33,547 bases of DNA from an uncultured Bacteroidia bacterium (lineage in GTDB: Bacteria > Bacteroidota > Bacteroidia > Bacteroidales > UBA932): positions 80,254-113,800 of the forward strand of contig CACYHC010000003.1 in the NCBI GenBank assembly GCA_902774145.1, in the 5' to 3' direction. Made by a program: the position numbers and the translations under genes. The notes under the pieces are model-generated. The model worked only from the letters and a program-made list of their open reading frames with translations, was not told the DNA's origin and ran no database searches. This document shows positions 1 through 9,696 of this stretch, piece after piece. Position 1 is the stretch's first letter; each line of letters starts with the position of its first letter.

Positions 1-1
1 A

Positions 2-1045
2 CGCGTCATCCTGGGACTGAGCGGGGGCGTGGATTCCACAGTGGCCGGCGTGCTGCTGAACAAGGCCATCGGCAACCAGCTCACCTGCATCTTCGTGAAC
101 AACGGCCTGCTGCGCAAGAACGAATTCGAGGACGTGCTCGCCTCTTACAAGGATATGGGGCTGAACGTCATCGGCGCTGATGCCTCTGCAGCGTTCCTGG
201 AAGCCCTCAAGGGGGTGAGCGAACCCGAAGCCAAGCGCAAGATCATCGGGCGGCTGTTCGTGGAGACCTTCGACCAGTACGCCAGACAGATTGAAAATGC
301 CCGCTGGCTGGCCCAGGGGACCATTTATCCGGACGTCATCGAGAGCGCCGGCATTCCCGGCATCGCTTCCAAGATCAAGAGCCACCACAATGTGGGCGGG
401 CTTCCCGAAGAGATGCACCTCAAGATCGTGGAGCCGCTGCGCATGCTCTTCAAGGACGAGGTGCGCCGCGTGGGCCGGGCCCTGGGCATCAAGGAGGAAC
501 TGGTGGGGCGGCATCCCTTCCCGGGACCGTCGCTGGCCATCCGTATCCTCGGCGACGTCACGGAAGAGAAGCTCCGCGTCCTGCGCGAAGCCGACGACAT
601 CTTCATCCGCGGCCTGCGGGCCTACAACTGCACGGGAATGGGTTTCCCCTGCGCCGCGGACCCGCGGGAGACGGCCACCAACCTTTACGATGCCATCTGG
701 CAGGCGGGGGTCATCCTGCTGCCCGTCAAGAGCGTGGGTGTAATGGGCGACGAACGCACCTACGAGAATCCCGTGGCCCTGCGCGCCGTGGTTTCCACGG
801 ATGCGATGACGGCCGACTGGGCGGAACTCCCCTACGACTTCCTCAAGAACATCAGCAACGAAATCATCAATAAGGTCAAGGGCGTAAACCGGGTGGTCTA
901 CGACATCTCCTCCAAACCGCCCGCAACCATAGAATGGGAATATAGAATGGGAATAACTCACTTCTTGACAACTACCTTCCAGTGCCCGCCTTTGTCGGGA
1001 CCGATATGGAGGATAATCTCGCGAGCCTGTAGAGTAGAAAGGTGA
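2..1045 (+). CDS. guaA: GMP synthase (glutamine-hydrolysing), 5'-truncated by window edge, C-terminus extended
   Basis: GMP synthase converts XMP to GMP using ATP and glutamine-derived ammonia, the last step of cytosolic de novo GMP synthesis. The window opens inside the ATP-pyrophosphatase domain at the P-loop [11 protein letters not shown]; the N-terminal glutamine amidotransferase domain lies outside. The family signatures [11 protein letters not shown] and [11 protein letters not shown] are present. The family normally stops right after IEWE. Here a 13-bp tandem duplication (929-954) shifts the frame just before the expected TAA (954-956), so the frame runs on for 34 unrelated residues to a stop at 1043-1045, overlapping the convergent gene by about 88 bp. 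The identity is certain. Whether the extended product is real, tolerated or an assembly error is open. Confidence 0.95.
   Translation, partial: RVILGLSGGVDSTVAGVLLNKAIGNQLTCIFVNNGLLRKNEFEDVLASYKDMGLNVIGADASAAFLEALKGVSEPEAKRKIIGRLFVETFDQYARQIENARWLAQGTIYPDVIESAGIPGIASKIKSHHNVGGLPEEMHLKIVEPLRMLFKDEVRRVGRALGIKEELVGRHPFPGPSLAIRILGDVTEEKLRVLREADDIFIRGLRAYNCTGMGFPCAADPRETATNLYDAIWQAGVILLPVKSVGVMGDERTYENPVALRAVVSTDAMTADWAELPYDFLKNISNEIINKVKGVNRVVYDISSKPPATIEWEYRMGITHFLTTTFQCPPLSGPIWRIISRACRVER
929..954 (+). repeat. 13-bp perfect tandem duplication at the 3' end of guaA
   Basis: The 13-mer atagaatgggaat occurs twice head to tail at 929-941 and 942-954, followed by aa. With one copy, the frame would read Ile-Glu-Trp-Glu-TAA, the normal GMP synthase terminus. 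With two copies, the TAA at 954-956 is out of frame. This is seen directly in the sequence. Confidence 0.97.
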
Positions 1046-2442
1046 TACTTAACAGCGTTTTCAGATATCCCTAAAAGACTTGCTAGTCCTTTTCGAGTAA
1101 TCTTCGAATCGGCCACAATAGCATCGATGATGGACTGCGCAGTCTTCCCAACCTTTTTCTGGGTAAATTTCCCGGGTTCTGGGTAAATTTTCTGGGTAAA
1201 TTCCCCGGGTTCTGGGTAGATTTTCCGAGTAGTTTTTTCATCGGCGGACTGCCGCGAATCCACCAAAGCCTCGAAGTCGGCATCCGTCATCCCGTAGTTC
1301 ACGTTGGGGATTGTGGTGTAGAAGAATTCCCGGCTGGATTCAAAGAAGGGCTTTTTATCGGTCTTGAAACTGGGAAGAAGGGCTGTTGCGTCCTGGATCT
1401 TGCGGAGGCCGCTACCGCGTTTCTCCATATAGTTCAACTGGGAGAATACTTCGGCCAGAATGGGATTACGGCGCTTGGAGGCAATCTTCTCGGGCTCCAG
1501 GCGGACTGGGTCGAAAACGTTGGTGATGCCGCCGGGCGACGTGGTTTCAATCCGGTCGTCATAGATATTGATGGAGACTTCTGAACCCAATTCGGAGTAA
1601 TCCCGATGAATCAGGTGATTCACGCACATTTCCTCGATGGCTCTTTCGGCGTATTCAGGAAGGTTGAGCCGGTAGTCCGGGAGCTTGTACCAGCGGACGG
1701 CCGTGTTTGCCTTGATGAAACTCCCCGCCATATCGAGCAGGTAAAGCAGATGGCCCTGATATTCTGAGTCGTTGACAGCGTCGGTTTTCCCGGTGCCGTG
1801 CCATTTTGTACAGTACACCCTTGATTGGGCGACGGGGCAACGGTCGGCGAACAGGAGACCGGCGTTGGTCAGATGGCCGTCTTCAGTAACAAGGCCGAAG
1901 GAACTCAGCAGGCTTTCTTCCCACCGGCTGCCGGAACGCAGGTTATATTCTTTCTCCAGTGTGTTGAAGGTATGCTTCTCACGCAGTTCGTTTGAAACCA
2001 GGGAATCCCAGCTGCGGTTGCTGCCTTTGAGGACCAGCTCGAACAGTTCACGTGAAGTGGCAGGAACGCTCTGGTTGCCACGTCGCACATAAGCAATGCG
2101 CTTCCCGTCAAGGCTGAGGTAGTAAGGAGTCTGCTGACCGACAGGAAACTCAAGTACAAGGATGACTTTGCCGTCGGAAGTCTCTACAGGCTTCAACGAA
2201 TAGACAGGGATAGGGTCAAGATGGGAGTTGATTTTTTCACTGATGAACTCCATGTCCTTCTGTGGATTGGCAACGCCGACGATGCTGGCGTCATTGCCCA
2301 CCCCAAAGAAAATAGTGCCACCTTCGGTATTGGGAAAGGCGCTGACGCTCTTGAGCCAGTCCTTGACCTTCTTTCTCTCAAGCGCTCCCTTGAAGTCGTA
2401 TGCCGTGCATTCGGCAATGAGTATGTTGTTTTCTATCCTCAT
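958..2442 (-). CDS. AlbA_2 (Schlafen-like) / ATP-binding transcriptional regulator family protein
   Basis: A 494-residue protein of the COG2865 type. The N-terminal third looks like an AlbA_2 (Schlafen AlbA-like) domain: a DFKGALE segment, then [18 protein letters not shown] at about residues 35-52. The middle resembles the GHKL-like HATPase_c_4 region, with [18 protein letters not shown] and [10 protein letters not shown]. The C-terminus is a winged helix ([20 protein letters not shown]). Such proteins are accessory genes often near mobile or defence loci; their function is poorly known, and DNA binding is inferred from the folds. An 11-residue repeat ([22 protein letters not shown]) forms the linker before the winged helix. 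The gene is poorer in GC than its neighbours, which suggests acquisition. Its stop (958-960) lies one base beyond the ancestral guaA stop. Confidence 0.85.
   Translation of the reverse strand: MRIENNILIAECTAYDFKGALERKKVKDWLKSVSAFPNTEGGTIFFGVGNDASIVGVANPQKDMEFISEKINSHLDPIPVYSLKPVETSDGKVILVLEFPVGQQTPYYLSLDGKRIAYVRRGNQSVPATSRELFELVLKGSNRSWDSLVSNELREKHTFNTLEKEYNLRSGSRWEESLLSSFGLVTEDGHLTNAGLLFADRCPVAQSRVYCTKWHGTGKTDAVNDSEYQGHLLYLLDMAGSFIKANTAVRWYKLPDYRLNLPEYAERAIEEMCVNHLIHRDYSELGSEVSINIYDDRIETTSPGGITNVFDPVRLEPEKIASKRRNPILAEVFSQLNYMEKRGSGLRKIQDATALLPSFKTDKKPFFESSREFFYTTIPNVNYGMTDADFEALVDSRQSADEKTTRKIYPEPGEFTQKIYPEPGKFTQKKVGKTAQSIIDAIVADSKITRKGLASLLGISENAVKYHLSTLQAREIILHIGPDKGGHWKVVVKK
1159..1224 (-). 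repeat. Two tandem 33-bp in-frame repeats in the regulator gene
   Basis: Units 1159-1191 and 1192-1224 differ at only a few positions and encode two 11-residue copies ([11 protein letters not shown] and [11 protein letters not shown] on the minus strand). Each unit itself contains the motif ctgggtaaat/ctgggtaga twice, so the tract could expand or contract by slippage while keeping the frame. It sits between the ATPase-like domain and the winged helix, so changes would alter linker length. Confidence 0.93.
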
Positions 2443-2534
2443 ATAACGTACCCCGTAAAGGTAAAGGTTTTACGCGGAAAAGACAAACACTAACCGTGTT
2501 TTGCCAATAACACTTTCAATCCAGCACAAATAAA

Positions 2535-2565
2535 AGAAAATTGCGGAAAGTTCCCGCAATTTTCT
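2535..2565 (-). terminator. Rho-independent terminator-like hairpin
   Basis: A 12-bp perfect stem: left arm 2535-2546 (core gaaaattgcgg), right arm 2554-2565 (core ccgcaattttc), with a 7-base loop. Read on the minus strand, the stem is followed by a T-rich run (TTTTATTTG), as expected of an intrinsic terminator. It would stop minus-strand transcription coming from the remnant at 2684-2776 before the regulator gene. The alternative is a protein-binding palindrome upstream of that gene. Confidence 0.55.
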
Positions 2566-2683
2566 AAATAGCACTATCTTGAGTGCCTTATCAGATACTG
2601 AATCTGATTTTATCGCTCAAAACAAGGACATTGCTCCTGACAATTTAGGAATAAGCACTCGCCATTGATAATATGAGGTCTGT

Positions 2684-2776
2684 TCAGCGTTTCTTCTTGG
2701 AGCCAAGATGTTCAATAAGGTCTTTCTCAATCAATAATGCAAGGTGTCTGTCAATAGATACGGAGTAAGTGGATTT
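2684..2776 (-). pseudogene. C-terminal winged-helix remnant of a regulator-like gene
   Basis: A 30-codon open stretch on the minus strand ends at TGA (2684-2686) and is closed upstream by TAA (2777-2779). It contains SIDRHLALLIEKDLIEHLGS, which looks like the recognition helix and wing of the winged helix at the C-terminus of AlbA/ATPase-type regulators (pattern: helix, LLIEKGLIEHIGS, then a Lys-rich tail). No start codon or upstream domain remains. It may be a relic of a paralogue of the gene at 958-2442; the match is by eye and short. Confidence 0.4.
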
Positions 2777-2898
2777 TTAAAACAGATTGTCAGACAGACA
2801 AGTTGGGGATTGCCAGGGCGATAGTCTGACAGTCAAAGTTTGTCTTTAAACATGATAAAAATCCCACAAAAGTAAAGGCTAAATCAGAAGAAAAGCCC

Positions 2899-2906
2899 TA
2901 TCTTTG
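2899..2906 (+). promoter_or_regulatory. Bacteroidota -7 box of the purA operon
   Basis: TATCTTTG matches the Bacteroidota -7 consensus TAnnTTTG and ends six bases before the purA ATG at 2913, implying a leaderless or nearly leaderless transcript. No clear TTTG -33 element lies 19-21 bp upstream. Confidence 0.6.
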
Positions 2907-2912
2907 TAGGGT

Positions 2913-4167
2913 ATGAAGAGTAAAATCGACGTGGTTCTCGGGCTCCAGTGGGGAGACGAGGGCAAAGGCAAGGTGGTGGACGTACTCGCCCCCGCCTACA
3001 AGGTGGTCGCCCGCTTCCAGGGCGGTCCCAACCTTTGACGACGGCGCCTTCGTCCTGCACACCGTTCCGTCCGGGATTTTCCGCGAGGGGACGGTGAACA
3101 TCATCGGCAACGGCGTAGTGGTGGACCCGGTCATCCTGACCGAGGAAATCCACGCCATCGAGGAAAAGGCGGGCAGCATCGACGGACGGCTGCAGATCTC
3201 CCGCCGTGCGCACCTGATCCTGCCGACGCACCGGATGCTGGATGCGGCGAGCGAAGCGGCGAAGGGCAAGGCGAAAATCGGCTCGACGCTCAAGGGCATC
3301 GGCCCGGCGTATATGGACAAGACCGGCCGCAACGGACTCCGCTTCGGCGACCTCGAAAGTCCCGACTGGCGCAGCAAGTACGATGCGCTCAAGGAGAAGC
3401 ACATCGGTATGCTGTCGCTCTATCCCGATTTCCGCTTCGATATCGCCGAATACGAGCAGCAGTGGCTCGCGGCGGTGGAAGAACTGCGGCGGTTCCCCTT
3501 CATCGACGGGGAAGTGACGGTGAACGGCTATCTGGAAGCGGGTGTACCCGTGCTGGCGGAAGGCGCGCAGGGATCGCTGCTGGACATCGATTTCGGCTCC
3601 TATCCGTTCGTCACTTCGTCGAATACGATGGCGGCGGGCGTCTGTACGGGCCTGGGCGTGGCGCCTACCCGCGTGGGACGCGTGTTCGGCATCTGCAAGG
3701 CCTACTGCACCCGCGTGGGCAGCGGCCCCTTCCCTACCGAACTCTTCGACGCGGACGGGGAGGAACTGCGCAAGGTCGGACACGAGTTCGGCGCGACCAC
3801 CGGACGGCCCCGTCGCTGCGGCTGGCTGGATATGGTGGCGCTCAAGTATGCTGTGATGATGAGCGGCGTGACGCATCTGGTCCTGATGAAATCCGACGTG
3901 CTGGACGGCTTTGCACGCATCAAGGTGGCGACCGCCTACCGCAAGGACGGCGTGCTGCTGGATTCGTTCCCCTATGACGGGGGCGAGGCAGTGGAGCCGG
4001 TATACCGGGAGTTCCCGGGCTGGCAGTGCGATTTGAGCGGCATCCGCTCGTATGAGGACCTGCCGCAGGCCTTCAAGGACTATGTGGCGTATATCGAGGC
4101 GGAAACGGGCTGTCCGGTACGGGTCATCTCCGTCGGCCCTGAACGGGACGCGGTAATTGTTCGATAA
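2913..4167 (+). pseudogene. purA: Adenylosuccinate synthetase, frameshifted by an internal deletion
   Basis: PurA joins aspartate to IMP using GTP, the first committed step to AMP. The start at 2913 opens with the GTP-binding loop [12 protein letters not shown], but the frame hits TGA at 3036-3038 after RFQGGPN. Homology resumes one frame over at 3034 ([16 protein letters not shown]) and runs intact to 4167, including the EGAQGSLLDIDFGSYPFVTSSN block, RRCGWLD and SVGPERD. Compared with the usual GGPNAGHTLEF segment, 17 bp are missing. The lost residues include the catalytic histidine of the family (His41 in E. coli). The downstream open frame from 3094 lacks the P-loop and should be inactive. 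purC follows 3 bp later. A sequencing or assembly error is the main alternative, because all other conserved regions are intact. Confidence 0.9.
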
Positions 4168-4170
4168 GCG

Positions 4171-5097
4171 ATGAAAGCGATAACTGCTACGAATTTCAAT
4201 CTTCCCGGACAGCAAGGGAAGTATGTGGGGAAGGTGCGGGACGTGTATGATATGGGCGACCGCCTGGTGATGGTGGTCACGGACCGGATTTCCGCGTTTG
4301 ACGTGGTGCTGCCCGAAGGCATTCCCTACAAGGGACAGGTGTTGAACCGGATTGCCGCGCGCTTCCTGGACGCCACGGCCGATATCCTTCCGAACTGGAA
4401 GACGGCGGTGCCGGACCCGGCGGTGACCGTGGGCCTCAAATGTGAGCCCTACAAGGTGGAAATGGTCATCCGCGGCTATCTTTCCGGCCACGCCTGGCGC
4501 GAATACAAGGCCGGCAAGCGCACAATCTGCGGGGTGCCGATGCCCGAGGGAATGGTGGAAAACCAGAAGTTCCCCGAGCCCATCATCACCCCCACGACCA
4601 AGGCCGCCGAGGGACACGACGAGGACATTTCCCGCGAGGAAATCATCGCCTCCGGACTGGTTCCGCGCGCCGAATACGAGCAGCTGGAGCGCTATACCCG
4701 CGCGATTTTCGAGCGGGGCACGCAGATGGCCGCGCAGCGGGGGCTGATTCTCGTCGATACCAAATACGAATTCGGCAGGCGCGACGGGCAGATCTACCTG
4801 ATGGACGAAGTGCATACGCCCGATTCGTCGCGCTATTTTTACGCCGAGGGTTATGCGGAGCGCCTCGCCGCCGGCGAACGCCAGAAGCAACTTTCCAAGG
4901 AGTTCGTGCGCGAATGGCTGATGGCGAACGGCTTCCAGGGCAGAGCCGGCGAGAAGGTGCCGGAAATGACGCCGGAAGTAGTCTCCGGAATTACCGACCG
5001 CTATATCGAACTCTACGAACAGATTATCGGAGAGCCCTTCGAGAAGGCGCCCTATGACGCCGCATCGATGGAAGCCAACATTTTGAAAAGCTTATGA
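4171..5097 (+). CDS. purC: Phosphoribosylaminoimidazole-succinocarboxamide (SAICAR) synthase
   Basis: Condenses CAIR with aspartate using ATP to make SAICAR in de novo IMP synthesis. The 308-residue length fits the Bacteroidales/eukaryote-like long form. Visible hallmarks are [20 protein letters not shown] near the N-terminus (glycine-rich ATP-binding turn, then the TDRISAFD segment), the [14 protein letters not shown] block, and LVDTKYEFG followed by [13 protein letters not shown]. The ATG at 4171 comes 3 bp after the purA stop, and the TGA overlaps the purB ATG, so translation is probably coupled. The gene looks intact. Confidence 0.97.
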   Translation: MKAITATNFNLPGQQGKYVGKVRDVYDMGDRLVMVVTDRISAFDVVLPEGIPYKGQVLNRIAARFLDATADILPNWKTAVPDPAVTVGLKCEPYKVEMVIRGYLSGHAWREYKAGKRTICGVPMPEGMVENQKFPEPIITPTTKAAEGHDEDISREEIIASGLVPRAEYEQLERYTRAIFERGTQMAAQRGLILVDTKYEFGRRDGQIYLMDEVHTPDSSRYFYAEGYAERLAAGERQKQLSKEFVREWLMANGFQGRAGEKVPEMTPEVVSGITDRYIELYEQIIGEPFEKAPYDAASMEANILKSL

Positions 5098-6392
5098 TTG
5101 ACCGCTATTCCCGCGCGCAGATGCGCGCCGTCTGGACGGAAGAAAACAAGTTCGGCGCCTATCTGAAGGTGGAAATCGCCGCCTGTGAGGCCTGGAGCCG
5201 CCTGGGCGTGATTCCCGCCGCGGACGTGCAGAAAATCGCGGAAAAAGCCCGTTTTGACGTGGCCCGCATCCGCGAAATCGAGGAACAGACGCGGCACGAC
5301 GTGGTGGCCTTCACGCGCTGCGTCTCCGAGAGCCTGGGCGAAGAGCGCAAGTGGGTGCATTACGGCCTGACATCGACGGATGTGGTGGATACCGCGAACG
5401 GCTACCTGCTGAAGCAGGCGAACGCCATCCTGCGGCAGGATATCGTCGATTTCATGGAGGTACTGCGCCGCCGCGCGCTGGAATTCAAGGACACCCCCTG
5501 CATCGGACGGACGCACGGCGTGCACGCGGACATTACCAGTTTCGGGCTCAAGTGGGCGCTCTGGTATGAAGAAATGAAACGCAACCTGGAGCGCTTCGAC
5601 TTTGCCGCACGCGGCGTCGAGGCGGGCAAGATGAGCGGTGCGGTGGGCAATTTCGCGAACATTCCCCCGTCGATCCAGGATTTCGTCTGCGAAAAGCTGG
5701 GCATCGCGAGCGCGGACATATCGACGCAGGTACTCCAGCGGGACCGGCACGCGTTTTACCTGGCCACCTTGTCGGTCATTGCCTCCACCCTCGAGCAAAT
5801 GGCCATGGAAGTCCGCAGCCTGCAGCGCACCGAGGTCCGTGAGGCCGAGGAAGCGTTCGCCAAGGGACAGAAGGGGTCGAGCGCGATGCCGCACAAGCGC
5901 AATCCCATCAGCAGCGAGAACATCTGCGGCTGCGCCCGCGTGATGCGCGGCTATATGGCGGCATCGGCGGAAAATGTGGCGCTTTGGCACGAGCGGGACA
6001 TTTCGCATTCCAGCACCGAACGCATCATTTTGCCCGATGCGACGGAACTGCTCGATTATATGCTTTGCCGTTTCCGGGGCATCCTGGACCGCCTGACGGT
6101 CTATCCCGAGAATATGCTCGCCAATATCTGGCGCACGAACGGGGTGATTTTCGCGCAGCGGGTGATGAACGCGCTGATTGGCAAGGGGCTGTCGCGCGAG
6201 GAAGCCTACGACACGGTCCAGCCCATTGCGATGAAGGCCTGGAGCGAGCACAGCGATTACAAGACGCTGCTGCTTGCTGAGCCGAAGGTCTGCGCACGGC
6301 TGACCGCGCAAGAGCTGGACGCCTGCTTTACCCTCGACTACTATTTCAAGAACGTCGATTTTATTTTCCGCCGGGTTGGGCTGCTGCCCTAA
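5094..6392 (+). CDS. purB: Adenylosuccinate lyase
   Basis: A fumarase/aspartase-superfamily lyase that releases fumarate from both SAICAR (product of the neighbouring purC) and adenylosuccinate (product of purA), so this operon groups the two synthases with the lyase that serves both. The 432-residue protein carries [13 protein letters not shown], the catalytic-His segment GRTHGVHAD and the superfamily signature [16 protein letters not shown]. The start overlaps the purC stop by 4 bp (ATGA). The stop overlaps the end of the convergent phosphatase gene by 4 bp, leaving no room for a separate terminator. It appears complete. Confidence 0.97.
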   Translation: MIDRYSRAQMRAVWTEENKFGAYLKVEIAACEAWSRLGVIPAADVQKIAEKARFDVARIREIEEQTRHDVVAFTRCVSESLGEERKWVHYGLTSTDVVDTANGYLLKQANAILRQDIVDFMEVLRRRALEFKDTPCIGRTHGVHADITSFGLKWALWYEEMKRNLERFDFAARGVEAGKMSGAVGNFANIPPSIQDFVCEKLGIASADISTQVLQRDRHAFYLATLSVIASTLEQMAMEVRSLQRTEVREAEEAFAKGQKGSSAMPHKRNPISSENICGCARVMRGYMAASAENVALWHERDISHSSTERIILPDATELLDYMLCRFRGILDRLTVYPENMLANIWRTNGVIFAQRVMNALIGKGLSREEAYDTVQPIAMKAWSEHSDYKTLLLAEPKVCARLTAQELDACFTLDYYFKNVDFIFRRVGLLP

Positions 6393-7675
6393 CGGAGGAC
6401 AAAGAGGTCCGTACGGGCCTTGAGGAAGGCGCGCAGCTCGTCCCAGCGGTAGTAGGGACCGCTGACGGGCGTAAGGCCGCCGACGGGCATTTCTTCCCCG
6501 CAGAGCAGGCATTTCACCAGCGTATCCCCTTTACGCCCTCCTTTGGGACGATAGAAGACCAGCTGGATGTTCGACGCCATCGGCGCACGGAAATTCTGGA
6601 ACCAGAGCGGGATATCCTCCGCCTTTGCAGCGACGGTACCCATCCCGTCCACATCCATCACCATCAGCGTAGCCAGCAGGCAGTGGTCGTGTCCGAAACG
6701 CAGGTCCGCCCCACGGGAGCCCTCCGCAAGACGCGCGTCCGCCTTGGCCACGATGTCGTCCACGATGGCCGAGCAAGCCGTGCGGTACTTGAAATACTCC
6801 CGGTATTCCATAAAGTTGCAGACCTCCCAGAAGGCGTTCAGCTCGTCCTCCGTCATCACCCCGGTAAAGTCAATCCGGTCTTTTTCGGGAACGCTGCGCC
6901 AGCCCTCGATCATAACGTTGATGTAGTACACCAGGTGGCTGGGCGAAAGGCCTTCCAGCGCCTTGTCCACATCCTTGAACATCCGCCCGAGCATCTGCCG
7001 CCAGGCAGGGAAACGGGCCTCCAGGAAGGCGTCGTCGGACGGATAAGGGAAGGGCTGGTCCGGACCTTTGTAGCGGAAGGGGTTGTGGCGGTAGTTGGGA
7101 CGCGTCGCCTGGTAATCCGTCATACCCTGGTGCGCGTACACCGTCGCGGCGGGCGCCGCTTTCCCGATGGCCTCGCAACAGGAAGCCATACTGATGATGG
7201 AGCGCACGGTCGGCGACGAAGCGGCATCCACCACGCTCCCCTTCCCGAACACGCCGGGGAACGAAGCAACCATCGTCTTCCCGATAAACTGATGCTGCGC
7301 CCAGCCCAGGGGGGTGAGGTCGCCGATCAGGTACTGCATCTTCCCCCAGCGGGCCTCGAGCGTATCCAGCAGGCGGCCGCCAAAGGGCGTGAGGTTCTCC
7401 TCCGCGCTGCCCTTGCGGAGCGCGTCCATCGGATCGGTGAAAATCTTCGGTGAATAGGCGTAACGCGAACCGTGCCGTCCGTAATGCGCGATATACACGG
7501 GTTCGTACCCCTTCGGGGCGGGCGTCAGCGCCACTTTCTGCATCCGGTACACCCCGTCCAGGCCCGCGCGCTTGTTTTCATCGGCGCGGATTTCTTCGAA
7601 GACGGTAGTGCGCTGGGCAAAAAGCGGTCCTGCCGCCACAAACAGCAGCAGGACCGCAAAAAATCGTCTTACCAT
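6389..7675 (-). CDS. Secreted histidine-type (branch 2) phosphatase
   Basis: A 428-residue protein with a cleavable signal peptide (hydrophobic run then LFAQ), so exported to the periplasm or beyond. It carries the histidine-phosphatase signature YGRHGSRY at about residues 65-72 (catalytic His68) and a proton-donor HD pair in RFGHDH at about 329-330. That arrangement is typical of the acid phosphatase/phytase branch, including MINPP-like inositol phosphate phosphatases of gut Bacteroidota. The substrate cannot be told from sequence; a phosphate ester such as phytate is a reasonable guess. It is the last gene of the 14618-to-6389 minus-strand series, and its start overlaps the metallopeptidase stop by 7 bp. 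Confidence 0.85.
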   Translation of the reverse strand: MVRRFFAVLLLFVAAGPLFAQRTTVFEEIRADENKRAGLDGVYRMQKVALTPAPKGYEPVYIAHYGRHGSRYAYSPKIFTDPMDALRKGSAEENLTPFGGRLLDTLEARWGKMQYLIGDLTPLGWAQHQFIGKTMVASFPGVFGKGSVVDAASSPTVRSIISMASCCEAIGKAAPAATVYAHQGMTDYQATRPNYRHNPFRYKGPDQPFPYPSDDAFLEARFPAWRQMLGRMFKDVDKALEGLSPSHLVYYINVMIEGWRSVPEKDRIDFTGVMTEDELNAFWEVCNFMEYREYFKYRTACSAIVDDIVAKADARLAEGSRGADLRFGHDHCLLATLMVMDVDGMGTVAAKAEDIPLWFQNFRAPMASNIQLVFYRPKGGRKGDTLVKCLLCGEEMPVGGLTPVSGPYYRWDELRAFLKARTDLFVLR

Positions 7676-9696
7676 ACTTTGACGCGGTTTTCAGGCGCAA
7701 CGTAGAGCGAGTCTCCCTCGCTGATGCCGAAGGCCTCGTACCAGGCGTCGATCTGCGGCAGGGCGCCGTTCACCCGCAGGCGGGCCGGCGAATGCACGTC
7801 CATCATCACCAGGTAGCGGAGCAGGTCGGGCGTCGTCACACTCGCCCAGACCGTGGCATAGGACAGGAAGAAACGCTGCTCGGGGGTAAAGCCGTTGTCG
7901 TCCGGGAGACGGCCGTGCTTGGCTTCCCAGAGTTTCAGCGCGTCGAAGGCGACGTTCAGTCCGCCGTGGTCGGCGATGTTCTCGCCCAGGCAGAGGCGTC
8001 CGTTGGCTTTCAGCTCCCCGGGGATGACCCAAAGCGTGCTGAAGTAATCCGCCATCGCATCGCAGGGCTTCTGGAAATTCTCGCCGTCGGCGGGGGTCCA
8101 CCAGTCGCAGAGGTTGCCGTTCTTGTCGTAGAGGCGGCCCTGGTCGTCGAATCCGTGGGTCATTTCGTGGCCGATGACCACGCCGATCGAACCGTAATTC
8201 GCGGCGGCATCGGCGTTCAGATCAAAGAGCGGCGGCTGCAGGAAGCCCGCGGGGAAGCAGATTTCGTTGGTGGTGGGGTTGTAGTACGCGTTCACCATCT
8301 GCGCCGGCATATGCCACTCACTCTTGTCGACGGGCTTTTCGTATTTCTTGTCATAATTGAGCTGCCAGTAGAAGTTACTGGCGGCGCGCACGTTTTCGTA
8401 GAGGCTCTTCGCCGGGTCGATGACCAGGCCGCTGATGTCATCCCACTTGTCGGGATAACCCACCTTCACGGTGTAGGCCGCCAGTTTTTCGAGGGCCACC
8501 GCCTTGGTGGAATCGCACATCCATTCCTGCGCCTTGATGCGCTCGGCGAGCGATTTCTGCAGGTTCCCCACCAGTTCCAGCATCTCCTTCTTGGCCGCCT
8601 TCGGGAAGTACTTCTTTACGTACATCTGGCCGATGGCATCGGACATCAGGCCGTCCACCAGGTTCTCCGCCTGCTTCCAGCGCGGCGTCTTCTCCTTGGT
8701 TCCGAAGCGCTTGGAAGCGTAGTCGAAGTTTTCGTCGGTAAAATCGTCCGACAGCAGGGCGGAAGCGCCGGAGATAATGTTCCATTCATACACCGCCTTC
8801 AGGTCCTCCAGCGGAGCGGTCATCAGGATGTCGCAAATCTTCGCCACCGGCTCGGGCTGGCCCAGGTCCACGACCTGCGTACGGCCGTAGCCCGCATCGG
8901 CGAGCCAGGTCTTCCAGGGGAAGCTGCCGCAGAGCGCCTGCAGCGAATCCACGGAAATCTTGTGGTAATTCTCCTCGGGAATGCGCTGTTTCTCCTGCGA
9001 ATAGTACGGCACGGCGATTTCATTTTCGATGGCCCAGATGCGCGCCACCTTGTCCGCCGCTTCTTCCTCGCTGTTGCCTGCCAGGACGAACAGCTTGCGC
9101 ATATGGTCCAGCATCAGCTCCCGGACGCGCACGTTCTGCGGATCGTCGGAAAGGTAATAATCGCGGTTCCCGAGCGTCAGGCCGCCCTGGCAGATGCAGA
9201 GGATATTGTTCACGGCATCCTTCTCGTCCGCGGCGATAAAGACGCCGAAGAGGGGCGAATCGTGCTCCACGGCGGCATAATGCAGCAGCTCCTCGCGGGT
9301 GGAGAGCGCAGCCATTTCGGCGATGTGTGCCTTCAGCGGCGCGGCGCCTTCCTCGTTGCGCCGGACCGAATCCATCGCCTGGTTGAACAGGTCTCCGATT
9401 TTCTGTTCGATGCTGCCCTTGCGGTGCGGCGCTGCGGCGATTTCCTTGATCATTTCCGCCAGGGCCTTGACATTGTCGTCATAGACCTTGGTGGTAACGC
9501 CCCACATCGGGTACTCGGGCGGCTGGGGATTCAGCGCCGCCCAACGCCCCGTGGCATAGCGGGCGAAATCATCCCCCGGACGCGCCGTGGTGTCCATATT
9601 TTCATAGGTGATGCCGGCCGTTTTCACCGGCGTACGGCCGCAGGCACCGGCCAGAAGCGCGGCGGCAGCCAAAAGGATCAATGAACTTCTTTTCAT
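7669..9696 (-). CDS. M13-family (neprilysin/PepO-like) zinc metallopeptidase lipoprotein
   Basis: A 675-residue protein with a lipoprotein signal (LLAGAC, lipid-attachment Cys19), so likely anchored in the envelope. It has the M13 hallmarks: NAYYNPTTNEICFPAGFLQPP, the zinc site HEMTH (His510, Glu511, His514), the third ligand in GENIADHGG (Glu572), and the typical C-terminal Trp. The length fits the family (650-700 residues), with the long helical N-terminal domain (Peptidase_M13_N) from about 40 to 450. Members cleave oligopeptides of up to a few kDa. The start overlaps the rsmA stop by 4 bp and the stop overlaps the phosphatase start by 7 bp. All catalytic residues are present. Confidence 0.93.
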   Translation of the reverse strand: MKRSSLILLAAAALLAGACGRTPVKTAGITYENMDTTARPGDDFARYATGRWAALNPQPPEYPMWGVTTKVYDDNVKALAEMIKEIAAAPHRKGSIEQKIGDLFNQAMDSVRRNEEGAAPLKAHIAEMAALSTREELLHYAAVEHDSPLFGVFIAADEKDAVNNILCICQGGLTLGNRDYYLSDDPQNVRVRELMLDHMRKLFVLAGNSEEEAADKVARIWAIENEIAVPYYSQEKQRIPEENYHKISVDSLQALCGSFPWKTWLADAGYGRTQVVDLGQPEPVAKICDILMTAPLEDLKAVYEWNIISGASALLSDDFTDENFDYASKRFGTKEKTPRWKQAENLVDGLMSDAIGQMYVKKYFPKAAKKEMLELVGNLQKSLAERIKAQEWMCDSTKAVALEKLAAYTVKVGYPDKWDDISGLVIDPAKSLYENVRAASNFYWQLNYDKKYEKPVDKSEWHMPAQMVNAYYNPTTNEICFPAGFLQPPLFDLNADAAANYGSIGVVIGHEMTHGFDDQGRLYDKNGNLCDWWTPADGENFQKPCDAMADYFSTLWVIPGELKANGRLCLGENIADHGGLNVAFDALKLWEAKHGRLPDDNGFTPEQRFFLSYATVWASVTTPDLLRYLVMMDVHSPARLRVNGALPQIDAWYEAFGISEGDSLYVAPENRVKVW

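Larger units (their letters stand above)
2443..2912. other. Gene-free AT-rich spacer between the regulator and purA
   Basis: About 470 bp of visibly low GC compared with the flanking purine genes. It contains a terminator-like hairpin (2535-2565), a short minus-strand winged-helix remnant (2684-2776), and the purA promoter box at its right end. No other open frame, tRNA or riboswitch-like structure was recognised. It reads as leftover DNA of an accessory insertion between guaA and purA. Confidence 0.7.

Noticed and set aside
2884-4890. Long minus-strand open frame of 668 codons opposite purA and purC
   Set aside because: It lies antisense to well-conserved purine genes, has biased Arg/His/Ala-rich composition with no domain, and follows from high-GC codon use on the other strand.
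7792-9684. Plus-strand open frame of 630 codons opposite the M13 peptidase
   Set aside because: Antisense shadow of a clear metallopeptidase gene; no signal, motif or promoter.
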